Below, piece by piece: positions 42,123 to 51,140 of a stretch of 64,000 nt of DNA (position 1 is the stretch's first letter; each line of letters begins with the position of its first letter). The notes under the pieces are model-generated. The model searched no databases, had not been told where the DNA came from, and saw nothing but the letters and a program-made list of their open reading frames with translations. Made by a program: the position numbers and the translations under genes. The DNA comes from Methylobacillus methanolivorans (GTDB lineage Bacteria > Pseudomonadota > Gammaproteobacteria > Burkholderiales > Methylophilaceae), in NCBI RefSeq assembly GCF_044751345.1, contig NZ_JBIWXY010000001.1:1488001-1552000 (forward strand), read 5' to 3'.

Positions 42123-44321
42123 ATGACAAACTCATCTTCATTGCTGATCAGGACAATCGTCGCCAGCCTGTTTTCATCGACTATAGGCATACCCATTGCT
42201 AACGCTGAAGAGGCAGAACAAACAAAAAAAGAACAAGAAGAGGTCAATAGGCTAGAAACCCTCAATGTCAAAACAACTTCGATCAAGGACCAAAAAGGTC
42301 TCAATCTCGACAAACCCTCAGAAGCTGGCTCGCGCCTGGGCTTAACGATCCGCGAAAACCCGGCTTCAGTCGCCGTAGCAGATCGCAAGAAAATGGAAGA
42401 GATTGGCGCACGTACCTTTCAAGATGCGGCTAACAGCCTGCCCGGTGTCAATGCCTCAGCACCGCCGGGACTAGGTGGCTTCGTTACCTATCGTGGCTTC
42501 AATGGCGCGCAAATCAACCAACTTTTCAATGGCATCAGCCTGCAATACACCAGCGCCAACCGGCCGGTAGACGCGTGGGTGTTTGATCGCGTAGAGCTGG
42601 TAGGCGGCCCTTCTTCATTCCTTTACGGCAGCGGCTCCGTTGGCGGCAGCCTGAACTATGTCACCAAACTCGCCACGCGCGAGGCAGAAATCAGGGAGGC
42701 ACGCCTCAGCTACGCACGCTACGACACCATGGAAGCGGCATTCGGCATCAATCATGCGCTCAACGACAGCAACTGGGTTCGACTCGACTTCAGCCGCAAT
42801 ACCAGTAATGGCTATATAGACCGCCAGGAACGCGAGGCAAATAGCGTGGCACTGTCCTGGCTAGCGGACATTACGCCCAATTTGTCGCACACCCTGGCTC
42901 TGGAACACCATGTGGAACAGGAAGACAGCCCCTACTGGGGTACGCCTACGCTCAACCCAAAACTAGGCAAGCTGAAAATCGACAAATCCAACCGCTTCAA
43001 TAACTACAATGTGAGCGATGGTCGCTATGAGCAGCGCCTGACCTGGGCAAGGTCAATCACTGAATACCAGATTAATTATCAAACCTCATTGAAAAATACC
43101 TTCTACCATTACACCGGTCAGCGCGACTATCGCAATCTGGAGGTCTACAAATACACGGCAAACAATGCCGCGATCGATCGCTCAGGTGGTTATTTACAGC
43201 GCCATGATCAAGAGCTCAATGGCAACCGTGTTGAGATCGTGCACAAAGGGCAGCTGTTTGGCTTGAAAAGTGACTGGTCGTTTGGTGCGGACTATAACGT
43301 GAATCAGCAAACAGTATTCCCCACCCCAGAAGGTGCTTTTGATACCGTATTGCCCGACAATTTTGAACCAGACTACTTTACCAACATTCCAAACATGAAT
43401 AATGGCTTGAAAAAAGGCCGCAGCACCAAAACCAAGACATTGTCTGCCTTTGTCGAAAACCGCCAGTTCCTCAGCCAGCACCTATCCCTGGTCACAGGCC
43501 TACGCTATGATCATATCGACTTTCACTTCGACAATACGCCTGGCATGAGCCCAACCGATATCAATCGTAGTTGGAATACCATCACTGGGCGTGCAGGCGT
43601 CGTATTCGATGTCACGGAAGAAGCCAATCTCTATGCGCAATACAGTACCTCTGCTGAACCACCAGGTGGTACCTTGACCAGCGCAAACGTCGGACAGATC
43701 AATAACAATTTCAAGCTCTCCACCGGCTACCAGTTGGAACTCGGCAGCAAAATGAACTACCTGGACGGCAAGGGCACTGCCACTATTGCCGCATACAAGA
43801 TCGTGCGCAGGGATTTCCCCGTCACTGATCCGCAAAACGCCAATAACACTATCTTGGCTGGCCAGCAGACATCCAAAGGCATTGAATTAGCGTCCTCACT
43901 TCAAATCACACCCAAGCTGAGGGCAGAAGGGAATGTAGCGTGGGTCAATGCAGAATATGACGACTTCAATGAAAGCGTGAGCGGTGTTTCGGTTTCACGC
44001 AAAGGCAAGACGCCCGTCAATACACCAGACCAGGTCGCCAACCTGCGTTTCATCTACGACATCACGCCAGATTGGCAAGCAGGCATCGGCGCACGTCATG
44101 TCGCCTCCGTGTATGCCAACACCGCCAATACACAGTGGGTGCCGTCATACACCTTGTTCGACTTGCAAACCAAATATCGTGTAAGCCAGAATGCAGACCT
44201 CACGGCCCGTATCCGCAACCTCACCGATGAAACCTATGCCCGCTACGTGCAATCAAGCAATGCACTTTACTATGTGGGTGAACCACGCACGCTTGAGGTC
44301 GCCTTGCATGTACGCTTCTAG
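42123..44321 (+). CDS. TonB-dependent siderophore-type receptor
   Basis: This encodes 732 residues. A signal sequence ends IANAEEA. The plug contains GLTIRENPASVAVADRKKME, VTYRGFNG and DRVELVGGPSSFLYGSGSVG. The barrel ends with VALHVRF, a terminal Phe. The motifs place it with receptors for metal chelates (FhuE/FpvA class). It follows the five-gene operon by 214 bp with no TonB box I can fix. A PepSY protein starts 3 bp after its stop, the usual partner arrangement for metal-chelate uptake. Confidence 0.9.
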   Translation: MTNSSSLLIRTIVASLFSSTIGIPIANAEEAEQTKKEQEEVNRLETLNVKTTSIKDQKGLNLDKPSEAGSRLGLTIRENPASVAVADRKKMEEIGARTFQDAANSLPGVNASAPPGLGGFVTYRGFNGAQINQLFNGISLQYTSANRPVDAWVFDRVELVGGPSSFLYGSGSVGGSLNYVTKLATREAEIREARLSYARYDTMEAAFGINHALNDSNWVRLDFSRNTSNGYIDRQEREANSVALSWLADITPNLSHTLALEHHVEQEDSPYWGTPTLNPKLGKLKIDKSNRFNNYNVSDGRYEQRLTWARSITEYQINYQTSLKNTFYHYTGQRDYRNLEVYKYTANNAAIDRSGGYLQRHDQELNGNRVEIVHKGQLFGLKSDWSFGADYNVNQQTVFPTPEGAFDTVLPDNFEPDYFTNIPNMNNGLKKGRSTKTKTLSAFVENRQFLSQHLSLVTGLRYDHIDFHFDNTPGMSPTDINRSWNTITGRAGVVFDVTEEANLYAQYSTSAEPPGGTLTSANVGQINNNFKLSTGYQLELGSKMNYLDGKGTATIAAYKIVRRDFPVTDPQNANNTILAGQQTSKGIELASSLQITPKLRAEGNVAWVNAEYDDFNESVSGVSVSRKGKTPVNTPDQVANLRFIYDITPDWQAGIGARHVASVYANTANTQWVPSYTLFDLQTKYRVSQNADLTARIRNLTDETYARYVQSSNALYYVGEPRTLEVALHVRF

Positions 44322-44324
44322 TAG

Positions 44325-45821
44325 ATGAAACGCCAACTCTACCTCTGGCACCGCTGGCTGGGGATTGCCTTATGCATCCCCATGGTGCTGTGGTTGATAT
44401 CGGGTATCGTCATGTTGTTTATCGGCTATCCCCGCCTGCTTTTTTCCGAACAATTGGCAGGCTTGCCGGTGCTGGATGCCAAGCATTGCTGCATAGAACC
44501 CACACAGGCCATGATGGCTGCCAATCCATCCCTAAGCCCTACCAACCTCCGCCTCACCTCGATTGCAGGCAAGCCGCGCTACCTGTTGACTTACCCAGGC
44601 CAGGCAGAAATCGCCGTAGATGCCCGCTCTGGTGCTGTGATCAACCAGGCCAGCGAACAGCAAGCGCTCGCCTCAGCCAGCACATTTGGCCAAGGTGCAG
44701 CGGCAGAATATATCGGCCTAGTTCATCAAGACGCCTGGAGCATGGCGCGTGCACTGGATGCAGAACGTCCTTTTCATGTCGTATACATCCATGACGACGC
44801 CCAGCGCAGGCTCTACCTCTCCCACACCAACGGACGCGTATTACTGGATGTCACCAAACAGGAACGCATCTGGAACTGGCTGGGTGCCTGGCTACATTGG
44901 TTCTACATCATCCGCGATGTGCCGTGGTGGGCGGAAATCATTATCTATCTATCCTTGGCTGGCTCTGTGGTTGCAATCCTCGGGCAAGTGGTCGGCATCA
45001 TGCGCTGGCGCTTTGCACAACCTTATCGCAGCGGCTCGCATTCTCCATATAGTCACGGCTTCATGCGTTGGCACCACATTGCAGGGCTGATATTTGGCGC
45101 GTTGCTGATTGCCTGGATATTCAGCGGCATGATGTCGATGCGCCCATGGAAACTGACAGATAGCCGCTCTACGCTGGTGCAGGCTGATTACCAGGCTGGC
45201 GCTTTGTTTAATATGTCATCCCCATGGCCTATGCAACGCATCGTGGAGCACCTGCTGAATGCTGGCCTGCCAGTCAAGGAAATCGAATGGCACATGATCA
45301 ACGGCCAAGCCTACCTCACTGCCTATGCGAGCACGACGCAAAGCCTAACCCTCACCATGGCCCAACCTGGCCATGCCATGCAACGGCTGCCTACTGCTAC
45401 TTTGGCCCAAGCAGCGCAGGCCATGCTGCCAGATAAACCCATTCACTTGGAATCAGTAAAGGCATACGATTTTTATTACTTCGAAAGAGCCGAAAACAGC
45501 ATGTATAGCAACCACGCCAGGCGCCTGCCAATGTTGCGTGTACGCTTTGATGATGCCGCACATACGTGGCTGCATGTCGACCCATACTCTGGTGCCATCA
45601 TTGAACAGTTGGACGAACGTCGCCGCCTGGGCCGCTGGCTGTTCAACCTGCTACATAGCTGGGATTGGATCCCCCTGCTTGAACGCCCATGGCTACGTGA
45701 GCCATTCATGATCATCTTCAGCCTCGGGGCTATCGTCATCAGTGCCAGTGGCATCGTCATCGGCTGGCAACGGTTGAGAGTGAAGTCCTCACATACCAAG
45801 CGCCTTTACAGCAAGCCATGA
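44325..45821 (+). CDS. PepSY-associated membrane protein (reductase-like)
   Basis: This encodes 498 residues with PepSY-TM architecture: an N-terminal helix (LWHRWLGIALCIPMVLWLISG), a periplasmic PepSY domain, helices around 200-270 with WHHIAGLIFG, a second periplasmic PepSY-like domain and a last helix pair (LLHSWDWIPLL, VISASGIVIGW). Conserved His in the helices (LWHRW, LHWFY, RWHH, LLHSWD) may bind haem. Relatives beside TonB receptors (FoxB/PiuB group) reduce chelated iron. It begins 3 bp after the receptor gene, so the two are one unit. Confidence 0.85.
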   Translation: MKRQLYLWHRWLGIALCIPMVLWLISGIVMLFIGYPRLLFSEQLAGLPVLDAKHCCIEPTQAMMAANPSLSPTNLRLTSIAGKPRYLLTYPGQAEIAVDARSGAVINQASEQQALASASTFGQGAAAEYIGLVHQDAWSMARALDAERPFHVVYIHDDAQRRLYLSHTNGRVLLDVTKQERIWNWLGAWLHWFYIIRDVPWWAEIIIYLSLAGSVVAILGQVVGIMRWRFAQPYRSGSHSPYSHGFMRWHHIAGLIFGALLIAWIFSGMMSMRPWKLTDSRSTLVQADYQAGALFNMSSPWPMQRIVEHLLNAGLPVKEIEWHMINGQAYLTAYASTTQSLTLTMAQPGHAMQRLPTATLAQAAQAMLPDKPIHLESVKAYDFYYFERAENSMYSNHARRLPMLRVRFDDAAHTWLHVDPYSGAIIEQLDERRRLGRWLFNLLHSWDWIPLLERPWLREPFMIIFSLGAIVISASGIVIGWQRLRVKSSHTKRLYSKP

Positions 45822-45968
45822 TGTACCGTCCAAACTGACTCACGCAATGGCTTGAGACGGTTGTCAGTCAACTCCTACATCAACATCAGGATGCCCTGAT
45901 AAGCCACCACAATCATCATGACTACAATCACTCCATTCATTGATTCACTTATGGGGAGTAGTACCGTG

Positions 45969-46205
45969 ATGTTTAACCCGAATATCGAGCAATCCATTTA
46001 CGACACACAACAAAGCATAGAGACCCTGCAAACCCTCAAGGATAGTATTTCTGCCTATCAAGATGTGCTCACCGTGGAGGATGTCGTCACCCTCATAGAC
46101 CAACACATCCGCGATGCCCATCATCAACGGCAATCCTACCTACTGGCAAAAAAACTCGATGCTCATCTTCCTGATACGGCAAAAGCGGCGCTACTCAACA
46201 CTTGA
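45969..46205 (+). CDS. small hypothetical protein
   Basis: This encodes 78 residues. I choose the start at 45969 since GGGGAG lies 8-9 bp upstream; the frame could extend to 45918 without a ribosome site. It is predicted soluble and helical, His/Gln-rich at the centre (DQHIRDAHHQRQSYLLAKKL). No family is recognised. It ends at a strong terminator. Confidence 0.55.
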   Translation: MFNPNIEQSIYDTQQSIETLQTLKDSISAYQDVLTVEDVVTLIDQHIRDAHHQRQSYLLAKKLDAHLPDTAKAALLNT

Positions 46206-46223
46206 TACGCCGAACATAAAATG

Positions 46224-46249
46224 AAAAAGCCAGCAAATGCTGGCTTTTA
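46224..46249. terminator. bidirectional terminator
   Basis: AAAAAGCCAGCA-AA-TGCTGGCTTTTA has A- and T-runs on both sides. It lies between convergent genes. Confidence 0.88.
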
Positions 46250-46269
46250 TTGATGTAAAACAACTCAAT

Positions 46270-48204
46270 TTACTTGATAGGTAAAGGTACCAGCTCCCCT
46301 GCCTTCATGTCAGGAATCAATAGAAAGCGTCCATCAGCAGATACTGCGATATCTGCAGCAGATTGATGCCCAGTACTGATCAATTGTGGAGTTACGCGCG
46401 GCTCTATCAACTGCCAGACCTTGCCGCCAGCCCAATCACTCACATACAGCAAGCCATCTGTATCGCGCACCAATCCATCAGCACCGCCAAACCCCTGGTT
46501 AAGCAGCGTAATGCTTGCTTTCTTCCCAGCAACATTCACCTGGAATAATTTACCAGTACCGAAATCTGCCACGAGTAGCTTTCCTGGGCCATCCATCAAC
46601 AAGCCATTAGGACGCTTGATACCGGATTTGTCATTGATCAGCTGGCTCACCTTGCCCTCAGGGGATATCTGGTAAATCGCACCGTGCTTGCCATTGTCAT
46701 CGCCACTATCCGAGACATAGACATTACCCAGGCCGTCGATCTCGATGTCGTTGAGGAACACTGGTTTTTCCTGGAAGTCTCCCGGCTTGGCAATCACGGT
46801 CTTGCTGCCGTCCAGCCCGACCCTCACCACCTGGTCCACGTCCGCGACATAAAGCTGGTTGTTGAAGAGGTCGAGACCCTTGGGATCGTTCAAGCCCTCC
46901 GCCAGGGTCTGGCGGCTGCCGTCCTTGTTGATCACGGTAACCTTGCCGTCGCCGTTCTTGCCGAATTCACCGATCTCGCTGACGAAGATGCGGCCGTCCG
47001 GATGTGCAATGGCGGACTCCGGCATTTTCAGGCCGGTGACTTTTGCCTGGTGGCCGCTCTTGCCGCGGGCAGGCGCCGCCGCGGTAGATTCGCCGTAGCT
47101 GACACGGTAGATAACGCCGCTATAGTCGTCGGAAACCAGCAAGGAGCCGTCGTTGAGCTGCAGCACGTCGACAGGGCGGCCCCAGGCCTCGCCGTCATTG
47201 AGCCAGCCGTCGATGAAGACTTCGTTCGATTTCACCTTGTGGTTTTCGTCGAACACCACGCGCATCAACTGGTAGCCGACAGGCTTGCTGCGGTTCCAGG
47301 AACCGTGCTGGGCGACGATGGCGTTGCCCTGGTATGCACTCGGGAACTGCTTGCCGGTGTAAAACTTGAAGCCCAGGTTCGCGCTATGCGCCTGAAAGCC
47401 GAGCACGGGCGGCGTCACGGCTTGTGGTGGCTTCTTGTTCTGCCAATCCTTGGGGCGCGCATCTTGGCCGCCGACGTAAGGGAAGCCGAAATGCAGTCCG
47501 GCCTGCGGTGCGGCATTGAACTCGTCAGGCGGGATATCGTCGCCCATCATGTCCATGCCGTTGTCGGTGAAGTGCAATACATTGGTGCCCGGCTGGAAAT
47601 CCAGGCCGACGGAGTTGCGCACGCCCTTGGCGAACACCTCGGTATTCTTGCCGTCTGGGTCCATGCGGATGATGGAGGCCTCGATGCCTTGCGGGTCGCA
47701 CACGTTGCATGGCGCGCCAATCGTCACATAGAGCTTCTTGTCCGGGCCAAACGCAATGTAGCGCCAGCCGTGGTGTGCCTTGTCTGGCAATTGGTCGTAG
47801 ATCACTTCGCGCATCTGCTTGAACGGAAGATTGAGGTCAAAATCAGGCGCGGCATAACGGGTGATACGGTGCTGCTCGGCGACGTACAGATGCCCATCCC
47901 ACATGGCGACGCCGTTGCCAACCTTCAAGTCATCAAGAATCGTGACCACCTCATCAGCCTTGTGATCTTTATTTTTATCGACCACTGCATAGACTTTGTT
48001 ACCCCGGGTGCCAACGTATACCGTGCCCGAAGTCCCCAACGCCATTTGCCGCGCGCCAGGCACCTCCGCATAGACCTCTACCTTGAACCCTTCAGGCACC
48101 TTGAGCCGGGCTAGGTTGGCCTCCACAGCAGCCATATCCGCATGAGCAGATGTCATCCAACCCATCGCAATCATCAGGCCGAGCACTTTGCTTGTTTTTT
48201 TCAT
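46270..48204 (-). CDS. PQQ-type aldose/sorbosone dehydrogenase fused to SMP-30-like propeller
   Basis: This encodes 644 residues. The start at 48204 follows AGGAG and gives a signal peptide ending SAHADM. Residues about 30-375 match the soluble glucose/sorbosone dehydrogenase propeller (FKVEVYAEVPGARQMALG, AHHGWRYIAFGPDKKLYV, HGSWNRS, DGEAWGRPVDVL). Residues about 395-644 form a second, NHL/SMP-30-like propeller (GLNDPKGLDLF, FLNDIEIDGLGNVYVSDSGD, NGLLMDGPGKLLVADFG, ISTGHQSAADIAV). A joined quinoprotein and lactonase-like domain could oxidise an aldose and open the lactone in one protein, but this is inference. The centre of the gene is more GC-rich than its ends. Confidence 0.8.
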   Translation of the reverse strand: MKKTSKVLGLMIAMGWMTSAHADMAAVEANLARLKVPEGFKVEVYAEVPGARQMALGTSGTVYVGTRGNKVYAVVDKNKDHKADEVVTILDDLKVGNGVAMWDGHLYVAEQHRITRYAAPDFDLNLPFKQMREVIYDQLPDKAHHGWRYIAFGPDKKLYVTIGAPCNVCDPQGIEASIIRMDPDGKNTEVFAKGVRNSVGLDFQPGTNVLHFTDNGMDMMGDDIPPDEFNAAPQAGLHFGFPYVGGQDARPKDWQNKKPPQAVTPPVLGFQAHSANLGFKFYTGKQFPSAYQGNAIVAQHGSWNRSKPVGYQLMRVVFDENHKVKSNEVFIDGWLNDGEAWGRPVDVLQLNDGSLLVSDDYSGVIYRVSYGESTAAAPARGKSGHQAKVTGLKMPESAIAHPDGRIFVSEIGEFGKNGDGKVTVINKDGSRQTLAEGLNDPKGLDLFNNQLYVADVDQVVRVGLDGSKTVIAKPGDFQEKPVFLNDIEIDGLGNVYVSDSGDDNGKHGAIYQISPEGKVSQLINDKSGIKRPNGLLMDGPGKLLVADFGTGKLFQVNVAGKKASITLLNQGFGGADGLVRDTDGLLYVSDWAGGKVWQLIEPRVTPQLISTGHQSAADIAVSADGRFLLIPDMKAGELVPLPIK

Positions 48205-48425
48205 TGCATGAGGCTCCTTATTTAATAATTTCAACAGTATGCCAAAACCATCATTTCCAATATATAGAAATACCTCAATTACACAATTCCATATTCAGGA
48301 ACAATAAAAGCCTAGCAAGATTAGGAAAACTCCTACAACAGGATAAGAAAATTCAGGCTTATGCCTGTCATCAATCCTTCATACGATGCACCTAGAATCA
48401 TTATCGTTATATGAAGGACGCTATT

Positions 48426-48869
48426 ATGTGCAGAGGCATCAAACTTACCGACCACTCGGGCATTGAAAAACGCATTGAATTCCCCCACCCCAAGGCTGCA
48501 TTGCCCATCCAGAGTGTGGAAGGCCAGATCAAGTGGCTACGCTGGGGCAATAACCTTGAGGAAAAGGAAGGCGGCTTTTTCATCGGAGGCTGGGCACGCC
48601 AGATATCCCTTGAGCAAGGCAAATGGGACAAACTTAAGCCTGAGCCTGTTGACCTGGTTGCCGATGAGTTTCTCAGCCGTGATCCAGAACGCAACCCACA
48701 CTGGATTGATATCCCTCCTGGTCACGCCATCAAAGGCATTATCGCAACCCACCATGACGAACGCAGGGTATACGTCATTACGACCGAACCACCTGAAGAA
48801 TATGCCTGGATGAATGATCGCTGGCCTCTGATTGCCCCTATTGAGGGTCACTCAGCCAGCAGCAACTAG
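48426..48869 (+). CDS. compact SRAP-like (YedK/HMCES-related) protein
   Basis: This encodes 147 residues. The start at 48426 is set by AAGGACG and by the resulting MCRG N-terminus: Cys2 is the catalytic residue of SRAP proteins once Met is removed. Other resemblances are IKWLRWG (family RWG) and YVITTEPPEEYAWMNDRWPL, which parallels the family ITTEA...HDRMP region. It is much shorter than usual SRAP proteins (about 220) and lacks a clear catalytic His-rich tail. SRAP proteins crosslink to abasic sites in single-stranded DNA. The homology call is tentative. Confidence 0.5.
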   Translation: MCRGIKLTDHSGIEKRIEFPHPKAALPIQSVEGQIKWLRWGNNLEEKEGGFFIGGWARQISLEQGKWDKLKPEPVDLVADEFLSRDPERNPHWIDIPPGHAIKGIIATHHDERRVYVITTEPPEEYAWMNDRWPLIAPIEGHSASSN

Positions 48870-48880
48870 AAAAAACCAAT

Positions 48881-48909
48881 AAAAAAGCCTGCAAATTGCA
48901 GGCTTTTTT
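48881..48909. terminator. bidirectional terminator
   Basis: AAAAAAGCCTGCAA pairs with TTGCAGGCTTTTTT around one base, between the convergent genes ending at 48869 and 48925. Confidence 0.92.
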
Positions 48910-48924
48910 ATTACGTTCATTACA

Positions 48925-49269
48925 TTAACGCTTTCCTGGCAGGTTGCAATACTGGGCAATATCTTCCGCCAGCTCACTAAACCTAGCGTCTTCTCCCTCA
49001 CGCACTTCCACGACAAAAGGCTTGGCGGGAGCATAATCGCCACCCTCGGGCTTCACACTATATTCGCCACACACCACACTATCATCGCCGTGCTTAACCT
49101 CCTGCAGGTTCTCGAACTTTGCCGTCTCAGGATACTCAATATTCTTCAAGGCAGTCGCCTTCGCAGTATCCACGGCCTTGCCATCCAGCATCCGAACCTG
49201 AGTGAAAATAACCCAGACCAGCACCAGCGCCAGTACTGCAGCAAACAACTTTGAATTAGATAATCTCAT
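48925..49269 (-). CDS. membrane-anchored hypothetical protein
   Basis: This encodes 114 residues: a membrane anchor (LFAAVLALVLVWVIFTQVRM) and a small periplasmic domain with AVDTAKATALKNIEYPETAKF and SVVCGEYSVKPEGG. The pattern of Cys-Gly-x-(Y/V)-N/S resembles small periplasmic proteins measuring 100-120 residues seen widely in proteobacteria, but no function is known. The stop is followed by the terminator at 48881. Confidence 0.6.
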   Translation of the reverse strand: MRLSNSKLFAAVLALVLVWVIFTQVRMLDGKAVDTAKATALKNIEYPETAKFENLQEVKHGDDSVVCGEYSVKPEGGDYAPAKPFVVEVREGEDARFSELAEDIAQYCNLPGKR

Positions 49270-49306
49270 TTATGCTCCTTTATCAGGCAACTCAGGGAGG
49301 ACAACA

Positions 49307-49624
49307 TTACATTTTGATGGTGGTTTTGTTGAAGGCAGAAAGCTTCTGGTGACAGATCCCTTTGTCTACCAACACAGGCCGTTGATAGCGATCAAACTTA
49401 TTAGGCTTGGCACGCAAATTTTGGGCATGTCCCGCATATATGTCGCCCTGCCGGTTAGACACGACTTGATCGCTGACACTGACCATCGCACCTTTATTCA
49501 TTTGCACGGGCAGAGCATGGCGCAATTCACCACCGCAGGTTTCGGTAGCAGACGCAGTATTGCCAACCCCTGCCAACACTGAGACAAGGGATGATAGAGC
49601 GAGCACTCGAATGATAGTCTTCAT
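49307..49624 (-). CDS. secreted hypothetical protein
   Basis: This encodes 105 residues. The start at 49624 has GGAG seven bases upstream; the longer frame adds a few unlikely residues. A signal peptide ends TASATE. The mature part has two Cys that could pair (ETCGGELRH and KGICHQKL). It has no known domain. It is 37 bp upstream of the gene at 49269 on the same strand, so the two may be co-transcribed. Confidence 0.6.
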   Translation of the reverse strand: MKTIIRVLALSSLVSVLAGVGNTASATETCGGELRHALPVQMNKGAMVSVSDQVVSNRQGDIYAGHAQNLRAKPNKFDRYQRPVLVDKGICHQKLSAFNKTTIKM

Positions 49625-49832
49625 TTTATTCTCCTTAACAGTCATGCTATGGATGCTGTTTGGTCATGGATCTGTGCAAATTATTTTGGTACGCATGCAA
49701 CTTAATCTGCACTGTGTTGCCACAATGTATGAAGCATCATAGCCAAGCGTAGCTCTGCTCCCCATAGGACGGTTGTGGTACTTTTTGTCAGAGAAGACTG
49801 ACATCCAGCTATGCAGCTGCCCTCATCTCCAA

Positions 49833-49860
49833 TAAAAAAGCCCCACAATGTGGGGCTTTA
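49833..49860. terminator. bidirectional-looking terminator
   Basis: AAAAAAGCCCCACA-AT-GTGGGGCTTTATTTT lies just beyond the stop of the tiny membrane protein gene on the minus strand. Confidence 0.85.
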
Positions 49861-49880
49861 TTTTGCTCATCGCCAGCTGC

Positions 49881-49952
49881 TTAGAAAATCAGCCAGATCA
49901 AGACCAGAACCGTAATGGGTACACCCAGTAACCATGCAATGATGTAAGGCAT
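49881..49952 (-). CDS. 23-residue single-span membrane peptide
   Basis: From the ATG at 49952, with AGGAGAGAAAT as a strong ribosome site, the frame encodes MPYIIAWLLGVPITVLV and a further IWLIF. It is one hydrophobic helix with a central GVP kink. It is bounded by a terminator 20 bp after its stop and follows the membrane protein gene at 49974 by 21 bp. Similar very short I-W-x-L-G-V-P peptides are known in proteobacterial genomes, often stress-linked, though I cannot cite a function. Confidence 0.65.
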   Translation of the reverse strand: MPYIIAWLLGVPITVLVLIWLIF

Positions 49953-49973
49953 ATTTCTCTCCTGTTAACTAAA

Positions 49974-50864
49974 TTAATATGTATTCTTGGTAGAAGCGTG
50001 GACTAAACCACGTGCTGTGCAAGACCCTGCTACAACTGCAGCAGCGAGGCTCAACAGAAAACCGAGCGTGGCCCATAGGGCAAAATGTGCAGTCACCTCC
50101 GCAAGCTTGTCAGCAGCTTCCTTCGCTTTTTCCTTGCCCGCAACGTAAGCCTCCTCCAGCTTTTTCACCTCTTCATCGGCCTGCTCTCTGGAAACACCAG
50201 CAGCCTCTGCCAAGGTTGTGACGACTCGGTCACGGTCTATAGCCTTGCTTGACTCATCGGTATTGGCCAAATAGCGGGTCAGGACATGCCAGTAAGCGCC
50301 TCCACGGTGCTTGCCATGATGCTCATCTGCAACTTGTTGATCCACGCTAGCCTTGGCATTACGAAAAAATTCTTCAACTTCATGCTTGAGTTCACCACCA
50401 ACACCGGGGCCAACATTACCAGCCAGCAAGGCACCACCAGCGACAGCTCCACTGCCAGCAAGCCCGACAGCACCTGCGGTAGTCTTAAAAACACCTCCTG
50501 CCAGATTGGTAAAAACACAAGCACCCGCGATGGTTGCCAGCGCCCAGATCACAACCCCGAGCAAGGCACCACGGCAACGCGTGATTTCATCAGAAGACAA
50601 TACGGCGACAATCGTCCCCGCAGTCAATGAGAATATCCAGGACACAATCCACCATAAAGATGCCCCTATACCGAAAGCCTTGGCGGATGGCGTATCACCG
50701 ACCGAGGCTGGCTCCACAAAACTAAAACCTATGCCTGTACCCAACAGACTCAAGACCAGCTGCACGGCGACCGCGACGGCAAGCCCGGCTAGGATCGCAC
50801 GCCATGAAATGGGCAAGACAAACCACTCATCCCTCCTTGATGCTTCGCTATGTAACGTCGCCAT
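49974..50864 (-). CDS. multi-span membrane protein with helical soluble insert
   Basis: This encodes 296 residues: four N-terminal hydrophobic segments (ILAGLAVAVAVQLVLSLLG, ASLWWIVSWIFSLTAGTIVA, LGVVIWALATIAGACVF and a Gly-rich AGSGAVAGGALLAG), a charged helical region (about 155-250, with AGVSREQADEEVKKLEEAYV) and one last span (LWATLGFLLSLAAAVVAG). It resembles conserved inner-membrane proteins of unknown function that are often stress-induced. It lies just before the tiny peptide gene on the same strand. Confidence 0.65.
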   Translation of the reverse strand: MATLHSEASRRDEWFVLPISWRAILAGLAVAVAVQLVLSLLGTGIGFSFVEPASVGDTPSAKAFGIGASLWWIVSWIFSLTAGTIVAVLSSDEITRCRGALLGVVIWALATIAGACVFTNLAGGVFKTTAGAVGLAGSGAVAGGALLAGNVGPGVGGELKHEVEEFFRNAKASVDQQVADEHHGKHRGGAYWHVLTRYLANTDESSKAIDRDRVVTTLAEAAGVSREQADEEVKKLEEAYVAGKEKAKEAADKLAEVTAHFALWATLGFLLSLAAAVVAGSCTARGLVHASTKNTY

Positions 50865-51140
50865 ATCTGTCTCCTAGAAAATTTTCATTAGATGATTGTT
50901 GTGTTTTTAGCCTAGAGCGGCTGAGATGGAGATTAGAAAAAACAAGGCGTGACCGTCATCGGCCAAGTGCTTTAATGATTGTCAGCGCGCTCCTACGCGC
51001 TCAATGAACCAAGGTTTTGTTCATTTTTTCCTACACGGATGCACTATATCGTCCTATATTGCCGTGGAGGAGGTATGGGTTAACATACTGATTCCATTCA
51101 TTGCGACGGGGTTGTCTGCTTTGCGTCAACTTGATATGCC

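Noticed and set aside
46684..48114. 476-codon open frame on the plus strand
   Set aside because: It lies antisense to the quinoprotein fusion gene, whose frame shows clear family motifs; the plus-strand product is Val/His/Asp-rich and without domains. It is a composition artefact.
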